In this document: in pieces, positions 36,230 to 44,520 of the stretch
Numbering within the stretch: the stretch's first letter is position 1
How the letters are laid out: every line of letters begins with the position of its first letter
Source: Bacteroides salyersiae WAL 10018 = DSM 18765 = JCM 12988
GTDB lineage: Bacteria; Bacteroidota; Bacteroidia; Bacteroidales; Bacteroidaceae
NCBI RefSeq assembly: GCF_000381365.1
Contig: NZ_KB905467.1
Coordinates: 365,604 to 429,603, forward strand
Length of the DNA: 64,000 nt
Direction: 5' to 3'
The notes under the pieces: generated by a model
What the model was told of the DNA's origin: nothing
Database searches by the model: none
What the model saw: only the letters and a program-made list of their open reading frames with translations
Made by a program: the position numbers and the translations under genes

Positions 36230-36289
36230 TTTATTTTTCTCATGGATGGTAATTTTGCTGATATAGATTTATTAATGAATATAAATACC

Positions 36290-39031
36290 ATGAAGAAAAA
36301 AACAATTACTCTTACAGCAGTGTCACTTGTGGTGGCAAGTTGCGTAATGGCGCAAACTCATCCCTTTCAAGATGAGTCGCTCAGTTTTCACGAACGTGCC
36401 AAGAATCTGGTGTCGTTACTTACTTTGGAGGAAAAAATCAATCAGGTAGGACATCAGACATTGGCTATTCCCCGTCTGAATATAAAGGGATATAATTATT
36501 GGAATGAGGCCATTCACGGTGTTGCCCGTTCCGGACTGGCTACTTCGTTCCCGGTATCGAAAGCGATGTCGAGTACTTGGGATTTACCGTTGATATTCGA
36601 TTGTGCTGTGGCTACATCAGATGAGGCACGTGTATATAGTAATACAAAGGATAAAGGTCTTATTTACTGGTGTCCTACTATTAATATGAGCCGTGACCCG
36701 CGTTGGGGACGTGATGAAGAGAACTATGGTGAAGATCCGTTCCTGACGGGAAAAATAGCGGTGGAATATATAAAAGGTATGCAGGGAGACGATCCGAAAT
36801 ATTATAAGACAATAGCGACAGCCAAGCATTTTGCTGCAAATAATTATGAGAAAGGACGCCATAGTACATCGTCGGATATGGATGCGCGTAACTTACGTGA
36901 ATATTATCTGCCTGCTTTTGAGATGGCCGTTAAGGAGGGCAATGTACGCTCTGTCATGAGTGCGTATAATGCACTAAACGGTATTCCTTGTGGTGCTAAT
37001 CATGAATTGCTTATCGATATTTTACGTACAGAATGGGGATTCAACGGCTTTGTTACTTCGGATTGCGGTGCGGTAGATGATGTTTACCAATCGAACAGGC
37101 ACCATTTTGTGAATACTGCTGCTGAGGCTTCTGCGGTATCTATTGTGAATGGAGAAGATTTGAATTGCGGAAATACCTTTCAGGACTATTGTAAAGAAGC
37201 GATTGAAAAGGGATATATGCAAGAAGCGGATCTTGACACTGCTCTTGTAAGAGTATTTGAGGCGCGTTTCTCTGTCGGTGAATTTGACAATGCTTCCAAT
37301 GTTCCTTGGAGAAGTATTTCTGACGATGTTCTTGATTGTGAAGAGCACCGTCAATTGGCATATAAGGCAGCACAGGAGGCTATCGTTTTGCTGAAAAATG
37401 ACAATAATATACTCCCGCTCGATAAAACGAAAAGTGTTGCCGTTATCGGTCCTTTTGGTAATACAATCACTCTTGGAGGGTACTCCGGTTCACCAACGGC
37501 GCTAACTACTCCGTTTGGTGGCATTGCTGAAAAGATTGGGTACGTGGTAAATGACGGAACCATACAGTTTGAAGATTGTGAGGAACAAAGTGTACCGTCG
37601 GATAGCAAACGATTGACACATGAAGCTAACGGGTCTGCCGGAAATTTGGGATATATTTTCAATGGCGATTGGGTTGCTTTTAATGATATTAATTTGGGAG
37701 AAGGAAAATCAAGAGTTGACATTTATTCGGGTGCCAAGAACAACAATGCGACCATTGTAAAGTTCTATCTTGATGAAATAGATGATACACCGGAGGCGAC
37801 TGTCACATGCCCTGCAACCGGTAACTGGAGTAAGTATGAAATAACGACTGCGGAAGTCGACCCGAATGTATTCAAGGGGGTACACAAGGTGTACGTACAG
37901 TTTGAAGGCGGAACAAACGGGGATAAGTATTGTGCGAATATGGACTGGTTTAAATTCTATGATCCGAATGCAAACAATCCGCTTGAAGAGGACGGTCCGC
38001 TTTACCTTTATAAGGGATGTGCAGTTACGGGGACGGCTGAAACAAACCTTGAGAGAGCCAAAGAAATAGCTGCCAAGGCGGATGTCGTTATATTTGCTGC
38101 CGGGACAGACCTTACCGTTTCCGATGAAAGTCATGACCGCACTAATCTTAATTTGCCGGGTGACCAACAAAAACTTTTGGAAGCTGTTTATTCGGCTAAT
38201 CCGAACGTCATATTGCTGTTGCAGACTTGTTCGTCCGTGACAATCAATTGGGCTAAGGAGCATGTTCCGGCTATTATCGAAGCCTGGTACGGTGGGCAGG
38301 CACAAGGAAAAGCGATTGCTGATGTTTTGTATGGAGATTATAATCCTTCCGGTAAACTGACTTCTACTTGGTATAATGCGCTGAGTGATTTACCCAACGG
38401 TATGCTCAATTATGATATCCGCGATGCAAAATATACTTATATGTATCATGACAAGACTCCGCTTTATCCATTTGGATATGGTATGAGTTATACCACATTC
38501 GAATATCAAAAATTGAATATTAGCAAGAGCAGGCTCGCGGCAGGAGAGGAGTTGATTGTTAGTGCGGACATTACCAATACGGGCAAGTATGCCGGTGCGG
38601 AAATCGTTCAGTTATATGCTCATGTAAATTCAAGTATAGAACGTCCGCTTAAACAGCTTGTCGGATTTGCACGTGTAGAATTGGAGCCCGGTGAAACGAA
38701 AACTGTCACAATGCCATTGAAGCACGAACAATTGTCTTATTTTAATGAACAGACGAATACATTTGATGTGGAAGAAGGAAGCGTTGATATTTACGTTGCT
38801 GCAAGTTCGGCTGATGTACGGTTGACAGGTAAAATCAATACGGAAGCTGCAACTGTTAAAACCACTTATAAATCGGCTCCTACCGGTATACAGGATGTAA
38901 TAAATAATCTTAAATTGCAAAACGACCGGATATACAATATTTCCGGTTATTGTGTCGGTACTGTTGAAGACTTCGAAAGATTGCCTAAAGGTTTTTATAT
39001 TGTCGGTAATAAGAAAGTGATTAAGCAATGA
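36290..39031 (+). CDS. GH3 beta-glycosidase with inserted CBM6-like domain
   Basis: 913 residues from MKKKTITLTAVSLVV (signal peptide ending VMAQ). The GH3 N-domain (about 20-330) has NYWNEAIHGVARSG, AKHFAANNYE and GFVTSDCGAVDD (nucleophile Asp258). The GH3 C-domain starts at EAIVLLKNDNNILPL. A galactose-binding CBM6-like module (about 445-560, GDWVAFNDINLGEGKSRVDI) is inserted before the second half GCAVTGTAE. A fibronectin-type III-like domain (YTTFEYQKLNISKS) follows. The final 45 residues (LKLQNDRIYNISGYCVG) look like a sorting-type tail. Likely beta-glucosidase or beta-xylosidase acting in the periplasm; specificity cannot be read. Confidence 0.93.
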   Translation: MKKKTITLTAVSLVVASCVMAQTHPFQDESLSFHERAKNLVSLLTLEEKINQVGHQTLAIPRLNIKGYNYWNEAIHGVARSGLATSFPVSKAMSSTWDLPLIFDCAVATSDEARVYSNTKDKGLIYWCPTINMSRDPRWGRDEENYGEDPFLTGKIAVEYIKGMQGDDPKYYKTIATAKHFAANNYEKGRHSTSSDMDARNLREYYLPAFEMAVKEGNVRSVMSAYNALNGIPCGANHELLIDILRTEWGFNGFVTSDCGAVDDVYQSNRHHFVNTAAEASAVSIVNGEDLNCGNTFQDYCKEAIEKGYMQEADLDTALVRVFEARFSVGEFDNASNVPWRSISDDVLDCEEHRQLAYKAAQEAIVLLKNDNNILPLDKTKSVAVIGPFGNTITLGGYSGSPTALTTPFGGIAEKIGYVVNDGTIQFEDCEEQSVPSDSKRLTHEANGSAGNLGYIFNGDWVAFNDINLGEGKSRVDIYSGAKNNNATIVKFYLDEIDDTPEATVTCPATGNWSKYEITTAEVDPNVFKGVHKVYVQFEGGTNGDKYCANMDWFKFYDPNANNPLEEDGPLYLYKGCAVTGTAETNLERAKEIAAKADVVIFAAGTDLTVSDESHDRTNLNLPGDQQKLLEAVYSANPNVILLLQTCSSVTINWAKEHVPAIIEAWYGGQAQGKAIADVLYGDYNPSGKLTSTWYNALSDLPNGMLNYDIRDAKYTYMYHDKTPLYPFGYGMSYTTFEYQKLNISKSRLAAGEELIVSADITNTGKYAGAEIVQLYAHVNSSIERPLKQLVGFARVELEPGETKTVTMPLKHEQLSYFNEQTNTFDVEEGSVDIYVAASSADVRLTGKINTEAATVKTTYKSAPTGIQDVINNLKLQNDRIYNISGYCVGTVEDFERLPKGFYIVGNKKVIKQ

Positions 39032-39048
39032 CTGTCTGGACATTTTAA

Positions 39049-39090
39049 GAACTTGTTTCAATTTTCCTCTTAAAATTAACCTCAGTCCGC
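39049..39090. repeat. AT-rich dispersed repeat, copy 3 (left arm)
   Basis: AAGAACTTGTTTCAATTTTC, then CTCTTAAAATTAACCTCAG, closely matches the left arm at 9722 and 10090. Lies just after the GH3 stop. Confidence 0.6.
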
Positions 39091-39173
39091 TATAAGAATC
39101 ATCTTGTAGCTTTTAGGAAAAACAGTTGCTAATACAAAGCAAGATTTCAGCAAAGTTTTGCATCAAAATATGG

Positions 39174-39208
39174 AAAGGGTGTCAAAAGTCGAACTTTTGA
39201 CACCCTTT
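39174..39208. terminator. Bidirectional terminator between GH3 and IMPDH genes
   Basis: AAAGGGTGTCAAAAG pairs perfectly with CTTTTGACACCCTTT across TCGAA. It serves the convergent GH3 (+) and IMP dehydrogenase (-) genes. Confidence 0.88.
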
Positions 39209-39236
39209 ATGGTTATTTTCGTTGAACGAAAAGCGA

Positions 39237-40730
39237 TTATGCTTTTTCTTTTAAGATCACATCATGGGCGCCACCTTCAACAATACTTGTTGAAGAAACC
39301 ATTGTGATTTTAGCATTTTTCTGTAATTCAGGGATATTGATGGCGCCGCAGCTACACATCGTTGCTTTTATCTTGCCTAATGTTACGGCAAGGTTGTCCT
39401 TCATTTTGCCGGCATAAGGTACGTAGCTGTCTACTCCTTCTTCAAATTTCAATGATTCCGTTCCTCCCATATCATATCGTTGCCAATTTTGTGCGCGATT
39501 GGAACCTTCGCCCCAATATTCCTTCACATAGTTGTTTTTGATACAAAGTTTTTTAGTAGGTGATTCATCGAAACGGGCAAAATAACGTCCCATCATCAGG
39601 AAATCGGCTCCCATTGCCAAAGCAAGTACCATGTGATAGTCCTGAACCAAACCGCCATCGCTGCAAATAGGTACATATATGCCTGTACGGGCTTTGTATT
39701 CGTCACGAGCTTTGGCTACGTCTTGCAAGGCGGTAGCCTGTCCGCGACCAATGCCTTTCTGTTCGCGGGTGATGCAGATGGATCCCCCTCCGATACCTAC
39801 TTTGATAAAATCTGCACCAGCTTCCACTAAATATTGGAATCCTTCTTTGTCGACAACATTTCCGGCACCGACCAGCACTTTATTGCCATACTCTTTTTTA
39901 ATCCATGTCAATGTTTCGTATTGCCATTCCGAATATCCATCGGAAGAGTCAATACAAAGTACATCTACTCCGGCTTCAATTAATGCGGGTACGCGGTCTT
40001 TGTAATCGCGACTGTTGATGCCGGCACCGACTAATAATTTTTTGTCCGGACTGGATACTTCGTTCGGATTTTCTTTATGGCTGTCGTAGTCTTTGCGAAA
40101 TACGAAATAGGCTAAGTTTTGATCTTTATCGATTATGGGGAGGGTGTTGAGTTTATGATCCCAGATAATCTGATTGGCTTCACTGAGAGTCAGGCCGACT
40201 TCACCCACGATCAGCTTTTCAAAAGGAGTCATGAAATCTTTGATCTTTTTGTCGCGGGCATCTCTTGAAATACGGTAATCACGGCTGGTGACGAGTCCGA
40301 GCAATTTGCCGTTCGGAGTACCGTCATGGGTGATTCCGATAGTAGAATGGCCGGTCTGTGCGAGTAAACGGAGTACATCGTCCAATGTGTGTTCCGGAGT
40401 CAGGTTGGAATCACTGGTTACAAAACCGGCTTTGAACTTTTTGACCTTCCGAACCATCTCAGCCTGGTTGGCGATGGGTTGTGAACCGAAAATGAAAGAG
40501 AGACCTCCGTTACGTGCCAGTTCGATGGCCAATTCGGGGCCTGATACTGATTGCATAATTGCCGAAACGAAAGGAATGTTCAATTCAATTGCTGATTGTG
40601 TACCGAGATTGTACTTTACCAATGGTGTTCGTAGCGAAACATTAGAAGGTACACACTGTTTGGTAGTAAGACCGGGAATAAGTAAATATTCACCAAAAGT
40701 TCTGGAAACTTCTTCTACATAAATAGCCAT
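39237..40730 (-). CDS. guaB: IMP dehydrogenase, Tritrichomonas-like type with CBS pair
   Basis: Oxidises IMP to XMP with NAD, the first committed step to GMP. 497 residues from [17 protein letters not shown]. The two CBS domains (about 95-215) are present. The catalytic loop [20 protein letters not shown] carries Cys near residue 320, and the flap region has [20 protein letters not shown]. As remembered, the protein tracks the protist Tritrichomonas foetus IMPDH closely along its whole length ([32 protein letters not shown]) and differs from the E. coli form. A bacterium-to-protist transfer in this family has been proposed. GMP reductase was considered; the Cys loop and length favour IMPDH. 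Confidence 0.92.
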   Translation of the reverse strand: MAIYVEEVSRTFGEYLLIPGLTTKQCVPSNVSLRTPLVKYNLGTQSAIELNIPFVSAIMQSVSGPELAIELARNGGLSFIFGSQPIANQAEMVRKVKKFKAGFVTSDSNLTPEHTLDDVLRLLAQTGHSTIGITHDGTPNGKLLGLVTSRDYRISRDARDKKIKDFMTPFEKLIVGEVGLTLSEANQIIWDHKLNTLPIIDKDQNLAYFVFRKDYDSHKENPNEVSSPDKKLLVGAGINSRDYKDRVPALIEAGVDVLCIDSSDGYSEWQYETLTWIKKEYGNKVLVGAGNVVDKEGFQYLVEAGADFIKVGIGGGSICITREQKGIGRGQATALQDVAKARDEYKARTGIYVPICSDGGLVQDYHMVLALAMGADFLMMGRYFARFDESPTKKLCIKNNYVKEYWGEGSNRAQNWQRYDMGGTESLKFEEGVDSYVPYAGKMKDNLAVTLGKIKATMCSCGAINIPELQKNAKITMVSSTSIVEGGAHDVILKEKA

Positions 40731-40753
40731 AATATTTCTTGTTTTATGGCGTG

Positions 40754-40761
40754 CAAAATTA
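40754..40761 (-). promoter_or_regulatory. -7 box of the IMPDH gene
   Basis: CAAAATTA on the plus strand reads TAATTTTG on the minus strand, 24 bases before the ATG at 40730. The longer open frame starts beyond it and is rejected. Confidence 0.55.
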
Positions 40762-40997
40762 CTCATTTTTTTTATATTTAAAGATAAGCGGAGAGTTTTT
40801 TGTGAGATAGCGGCTAATATTAGTCTGGTTACCGGTTGAAACGGTTGTAGCTTCTCTGTTTTAAGACAACTTAGTAAAATCGCAATTATCAGTGATGGCC
40901 TTTAGGGTATGCGAATGATAATTATCCGTTTTGATTGCCGGATAGTATTGGTTATGTTGCTTATTTCCAAAGGAATATAGGAATGCAACTTTATTGG
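40762..40997. other. Gene-free stretch upstream of the IMPDH gene
   Basis: Nothing recognised apart from the start of the AT-rich dyad that follows. With the dyad and the REP copy, gene-free DNA extends from 40731 to 41261. Confidence 0.4.
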
Positions 40998-41040
40998 CCA
41001 AAAGTATGTATTTAATAGAGAGTTAAATATATACTTTTGG
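40998..41040. promoter_or_regulatory. AT-rich dyad with opposed promoter-like boxes
   Basis: CCAAAAGTATGTATTTAA and TTAAATATATACTTTTGG pair with one mismatch across TAGAGAG. Each arm contains a TAnnTTTG box on opposite strands (CAAAAGTA and TACTTTTG). Further copies of TATACTTTT and AGTATAT follow up to 41080. It could be an operator, a small-RNA hairpin or an IS scar. Confidence 0.4.
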
Positions 41041-41089
41041 ATACATAAAGTATATACTTTTACACCTTAATAGTATATATTCTTATTCT

Positions 41090-41194
41090 ATGAGAAATGG
41101 ATGGCTTATTTTCCTGTTAACATTGTTAATTAGTTTAAAGCCTATCCCCAATCCTCTCCGTGGGAGAGGGAGTACAGATACTCTTGTTTATTAA
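41090..41194 (+). CDS. Possible 34-residue hydrophobic peptide running into a REP element
   Basis: ATG 41090 opens MRNGWLIFLLTLLISLKPIP, continuing NPLRGRGSTDTLVY to TAA. The N-terminal part is a membrane-like helix. The C-terminal part is encoded by the REP palindrome, so either the peptide was truncated by REP arrival or the frame is chance. A plus-strand TACTTTTG box lies about 50 bases upstream. Weakly supported. Confidence 0.2.
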   Translation: MRNGWLIFLLTLLISLKPIPNPLRGRGSTDTLVY

Positions 41195-41250
41195 TCAGTT
41201 ACAAAACTAACTTAGCTTCCTCTTCCACGGGGAGGGTTGGGGAGAGGCTT
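41138..41250. repeat. REP-like palindromic element, long form, copy 1
   Basis: Starts AAGCCTATCCCCAATCCTCT and ends GGGTTGGGGAGAGGCTT. Two GC-rich palindromic halves flank a spacer with ACAGATACTC and CAGTTACAAAACTAACTTAG. It is the same element as copy 3 (45534-45654) in opposite orientation, slightly diverged. Lies just past the stop of the winged-helix gene. Confidence 0.85.
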
Positions 41251-41261
41251 GCCGCTTTTTC

Positions 41262-41486
41262 TTATCCGAAACAGAAGTGATACTCCGAACCGTTACTAAG
41301 ATAAATAGTATTTTCTCTTTTTTCGATGAATATACTATTTTCCCGTGCTAACCATCCGATGGCTAACATGGCATCCTCAATAGCCAAATTGGTTCTTGAA
41401 CAGAGCTCCTGTATTGAGATTCTTTTCATTTCATTGAGCACATGCCATACTTTTCTTGAGTTTTCTCCAATTTTTACTTTTTCCAT
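41262..41486 (-). CDS. Winged helix-turn-helix protein (DUF2582-like)
   Basis: 74 residues from MEKVKIGENSRKVWHVLNEM, with the core ISIQELCSRTNLAIEDAMLA, GWLARENSIFIEKREN and a short last strand TIYLSNG. This is the small stand-alone winged-helix family found in Bacteroidales, presumed DNA-binding, with targets unknown. An open frame continues 75 codons upstream through a gene-free stretch and towards tRNA-Thr, but it reads as unrelated sequence, so the inner ATG is chosen. A REP element follows its stop within 12 bases. Confidence 0.8.
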   Translation of the reverse strand: MEKVKIGENSRKVWHVLNEMKRISIQELCSRTNLAIEDAMLAIGWLARENSIFIEKRENTIYLSNGSEYHFCFG

Positions 41487-41643
41487 AATGTTGGGTTTTA
41501 GTGTTGTCTCAGTTAAAACAAAAAACAGACATAAAAAAGCAGGAAATTGTTTTTCTGAATGAACATATCGGGTGGATTTTGTATTTCTTATTCTATAAAC
41601 GTGGATTTGAAAAGATGCGCAGATAGAAATAATTGCGGGAAAT

Positions 41644-41676
41644 GAAAAAGCATTTCCCGAATTTCGGAAAATGCTT
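41644..41676 (-). terminator. Terminator of tRNA-Thr
   Basis: On the minus strand AAGCATTTTCCGA pairs with TCGGGAAATGCTT (one G-U pair), then TTTC. It starts 12 bases past the tRNA end. Confidence 0.75.
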
Positions 41677-41687
41677 GTAGATTGGTG

Positions 41688-41761
41688 AGCCTCTTGTCGG
41701 ATTCGAACCAACGACCCCGAGATTACAAATCACGTGCTCTGGCCAACTGAGCTAAAGAGGC
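41688..41761 (-). tRNA. tRNA-Thr (TGT)
   Basis: Minus-strand cloverleaf: acceptor GCCTCTT / AAGAGGC, D-arm TAGCTCAGTTGGCCAGAGC, anticodon stem CGTGA / TCTCG (one mismatch) around loop TTTGTAA (anticodon TGT), T-arm with GTTGG-TTCGAAT-CCGAC. Discriminator U. CCA not encoded. Confidence 0.94.
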
Positions 41762-41781
41762 ATTTTGGGGTTTTTCGGGTG

Positions 41782-41811
41782 CAAAGGTAGTAATTCTTTT
41801 GATTTTTCCAA
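41782..41811 (-). promoter_or_regulatory. Promoter of tRNA-Thr
   Basis: CAAAGGTA (41782-41789) reads TACCTTTG on the minus strand. CAA at 41809-41811 gives TTG with a 19-base spacer. Confidence 0.75.
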
Positions 41812-41846
41812 AAGTGGAATTTGAAAAAATACTTTGGACAGGCTGT

Positions 41847-41877
41847 TTTGATAAGTCACATGATTTGTTTACTTTTG
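41847..41877 (+). promoter_or_regulatory. Promoter of the TlpA-like gene
   Basis: TTTG at 41847-41850 and TACTTTTG at 41870-41877 are 19 bases apart. ATG 41905 lies 27 bases downstream. Confidence 0.75.
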
Positions 41878-41904
41878 CAAATCAATATATTATATAGAAA
41901 AGGA

Positions 41905-42513
41905 ATGAAGAAGATTTTTTTTAAAGTTTGCTGTCTGGCATTATTGACGGCGGGCAATATTGCTTGTACCGGACAGGGAAAAATAAATAAGGGAGAATCT
42001 GCTGCGGCTGATAGTGTGGCAGTAGTTATGGAAAATGAGACAGCTTTGCAGGCTGACAGTACGGGATATATTGTGAAGATAGGGAATATGGCGCCCGACT
42101 TTACCGTGACATTGACGGATGGAAAATCAGTGAGTCTTTCGGCACTTCGCGGGAAAGTGGTAATGTTGCAGTTTACTGCCAGTTGGTGTGGAGTCTGTCG
42201 TAAAGAGATGCCTTTTATTGAAAAGGATATCTGGCTGAAACATAAGAATAATCCTGAGTTTGCACTGATCGGTATCGACCGTGACGAACCTTTGGACAAA
42301 GTGCTTGCTTTTGCAAAAACCACCGGGGTCACTTATCCTTTGGGACTGGATCCGGGTGCTGATATTTTTGCAAAATATGCTTTGCGTAATTCCGGAATTA
42401 CACGTAATGTGTTGATAGACCGTGAAGGAAAGATAGTTAAACTGACCCGTTTGTATAATGAAGAAGAATTTGCTTCATTGGTTCGGCAAATCGACGAAAT
42501 GTTGAAAAAGTGA
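41905..42513 (+). CDS. TlpA-like thioredoxin-fold lipoprotein
   Basis: 202 residues from MKKIFFKVCCLALLTAGNIA, with lipidation Cys in NIACTG. The mature protein begins with a linker. It carries the AhpC/TSA-like start GNMAPDFTVTLTDGKSVSL, the redox site FTASWCGVCRKEMPFIEK (CGVC), and GIDRDEPLDKVLAFAK. Periplasmic thiol-disulfide exchange or peroxide reduction is the family role. The SLC13 permease gene follows about 100 bases later on the same strand. An in-frame ATG upstream lies before the promoter and is rejected. Confidence 0.9.
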   Translation: MKKIFFKVCCLALLTAGNIACTGQGKINKGESAAADSVAVVMENETALQADSTGYIVKIGNMAPDFTVTLTDGKSVSLSALRGKVVMLQFTASWCGVCRKEMPFIEKDIWLKHKNNPEFALIGIDRDEPLDKVLAFAKTTGVTYPLGLDPGADIFAKYALRNSGITRNVLIDREGKIVKLTRLYNEEEFASLVRQIDEMLKK

Positions 42514-42611
42514 TATTTATGGTAAGAGGCCGGTAAATGCTGGCTTTTTGCTTTTTATTTTGTGTATGTGAGAATTTCAATATCTGTTATTATCAATTAC
42601 CCTATTATTTT

Positions 42612-44471
42612 ATGGTTATAACTCTTATTATTTTGGTACTGTCTGCCGTCTTCTTCATGAGTGGCAAGGTACGCTCTGACTTAGTGGCCCTCTGTGCCTT
42701 GATTTCTCTTCTTATTTTTCAGATATTAACACCGGAAGAGGCGCTTTCCGGTTTTTCCAATTCGGTAGTGATTATGATGGTCGGTTTGTTTGTGGTTGGT
42801 GGAGCCATTTTTCAGACAGGATTGGCAAAGATGATAAGTAGCAAAATATTGAAGCTTGCAGGCAAGAGTGAGTTGCGACTTTTTTTGTTGGTGATGCTCG
42901 TGACTTCTGCTATCGGTGCTTTTGTAAGTAATACCGGTACGGTGGCATTGATGCTTCCTATTGTGGTAAGTCTGGCAGTTAGTGCCGGTATGAATCCCAG
43001 CCGGTTGCTTATGCCTTTAGCGTTTGCAAGCAGTATGGGAGGTATGATGACTCTGATCGGTACACCACCGAACCTTGTCATTCAGAATGCGTTGACCAGT
43101 GCGGGATTTGAACCTTTGTCTTTTTTCTCTTTCTTACCCGTAGGTCTTATTTGTGTGACGATAGGTACACTTGTATTGATGCCCCTCACCAAATGGTTCC
43201 TTTCCAAGAAAGGGAAAAAACAGGAGGTTAATGCTTCCGGAAAATCTCTGAACCAGTTGGTGAAAGAGTATGGCTTATCCAGTAATCTGTTTCGTTTACG
43301 TGCCGATACGTCCTCATTATTGGTCGGTAAAACAATCATCGACCTTGATGTACGGTGCAAATATGGGTTGAACATATTAGAGGTGCGCCGTGGCGATATT
43401 TCTCAAAACCGTTTTCTGAAAACGATTACACAAAAACTGGCCGAACCCGATACTGTGATGCAAGAACAGGATGTTCTCTATGTTACCGGAGAAGTGGAGA
43501 GTGTAGAGCGTTTTGCAGAAGATTACCTGTTAGAAATGCTGGACGGGCATACTACCGAAGAGGCGGCAAAGGCCAATAATTCATTGGACTTTTATGATAT
43601 CGGCATAGCGGAAATCGTTTTGATGCCTTCGTCCAATTTAGCCAATCGTACTGTGAAGGATGCGGATTTGCGTGGGAAGTTTAATGTGAATGTATTGGGT
43701 ATCCGGCGTAAGAAAGAGTATATTTTGCAGGATTTGGGTAATGAGAAAATGCATAGTGGCGATGTGCTGCTGGTACAGGGAACCTGGCAAGATATAGCAC
43801 GACTTAGTAAAGAGGACGCCGATTGGGTGGTATTGGGACAACCTCTGAATGAGGCTGCCAAAGTGACGTTGGATTACAAAGCACCGGTAGCTGCTGCTAT
43901 TATGGTGTTGATGGTAGTCATGATGGTATTTGATTTTATTCCGGTTGCTCCCGTTACGGCTGTGATGATAGCCGGTGTATTAATGGTGATTACCGGTTGT
44001 TTCCGTAATGTGGAAGCGGCTTATAAAACGATCAACTGGGAAACGATCGTACTGTTTGCCGGTATGCTCCCGATGTCTCTTGCTTTGGAGAAAACAGGTG
44101 CTTCGGAATATATATCTAATAGTCTTGTTACCGGATTGGGAAGTTATGGTCCGATTGTATTGATGGCGGGTATTTATTTCACCACTTCATTGATGACTAT
44201 GTTTATCAGTAATACGGTAACTGCCGTCTTGATGGCGCCTATTGCATTGCAGAGCGCATTGCAGATAGGAGTCAGCCCGGTTCCGTTCTTGTTTGCCGTT
44301 ACGGTAGCTGCCAGTATGTGTTTTGCTTCTCCTTTTTCGACTCCTCCCAATGCACTGGTAATGCCGGCCGGGCAATATACATTTATGGATTATATAAAAG
44401 TAGGATTACCGCTACAGGTGATAATGGGAATCGTGATGGTATTTGCATTGCCGTTGCTGTTTCCTTTTTAA
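42612..44471 (+). CDS. SLC13/DASS-type permease with two TrkA-C domains
   Basis: 619 residues from MVITLIILVLSAVFFMSGKV. Membrane halves (about 1-205 and 430-619) carry NSVVIMMVGLFVVGGAIFQT and the signatures SNTGTVALMLPIVVSLA and ASSMGGMMTLIGTPPNLVIQ. The second half repeats them as SNTVTAVLMAPIALQ and ASPFSTPPNALVMPAGQYT. Between the halves lie two RCK-C/TrkA-C regulatory domains. Transports an anion (dicarboxylate, sulfate or similar) with sodium; the substrate is not determinable. Its stop codon overlaps the left end of REP copy 2. Confidence 0.92.
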   Translation: MVITLIILVLSAVFFMSGKVRSDLVALCALISLLIFQILTPEEALSGFSNSVVIMMVGLFVVGGAIFQTGLAKMISSKILKLAGKSELRLFLLVMLVTSAIGAFVSNTGTVALMLPIVVSLAVSAGMNPSRLLMPLAFASSMGGMMTLIGTPPNLVIQNALTSAGFEPLSFFSFLPVGLICVTIGTLVLMPLTKWFLSKKGKKQEVNASGKSLNQLVKEYGLSSNLFRLRADTSSLLVGKTIIDLDVRCKYGLNILEVRRGDISQNRFLKTITQKLAEPDTVMQEQDVLYVTGEVESVERFAEDYLLEMLDGHTTEEAAKANNSLDFYDIGIAEIVLMPSSNLANRTVKDADLRGKFNVNVLGIRRKKEYILQDLGNEKMHSGDVLLVQGTWQDIARLSKEDADWVVLGQPLNEAAKVTLDYKAPVAAAIMVLMVVMMVFDFIPVAPVTAVMIAGVLMVITGCFRNVEAAYKTINWETIVLFAGMLPMSLALEKTGASEYISNSLVTGLGSYGPIVLMAGIYFTTSLMTMFISNTVTAVLMAPIALQSALQIGVSPVPFLFAVTVAASMCFASPFSTPPNALVMPAGQYTFMDYIKVGLPLQVIMGIVMVFALPLLFPF

Positions 44472-44520
44472 AGCCTCTCCCCAACCCTCTCCCACGGAGA
44501 GGGTTGGGGAGAGGCTTTAA
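44468..44520. repeat. REP-like palindromic element, short form, copy 2
   Basis: Perfect 25-base arms (TTAAAGCCTCTCCCCAACCC, then TCTCC) around CAC. The outer ends contribute bases to the stop codons of both convergent genes (44469-44471 and 44517-44519). It lacks the spacer seen in copies 1 and 3, and is an obvious bidirectional RNA hairpin. Confidence 0.9.

Noticed and set aside
31305-36230. Integrative element attached at tRNA-Cys
   Set aside because: No integrase and no repeated copy of the tRNA 3' end were found, so only a hotspot, not a defined element, is claimed.
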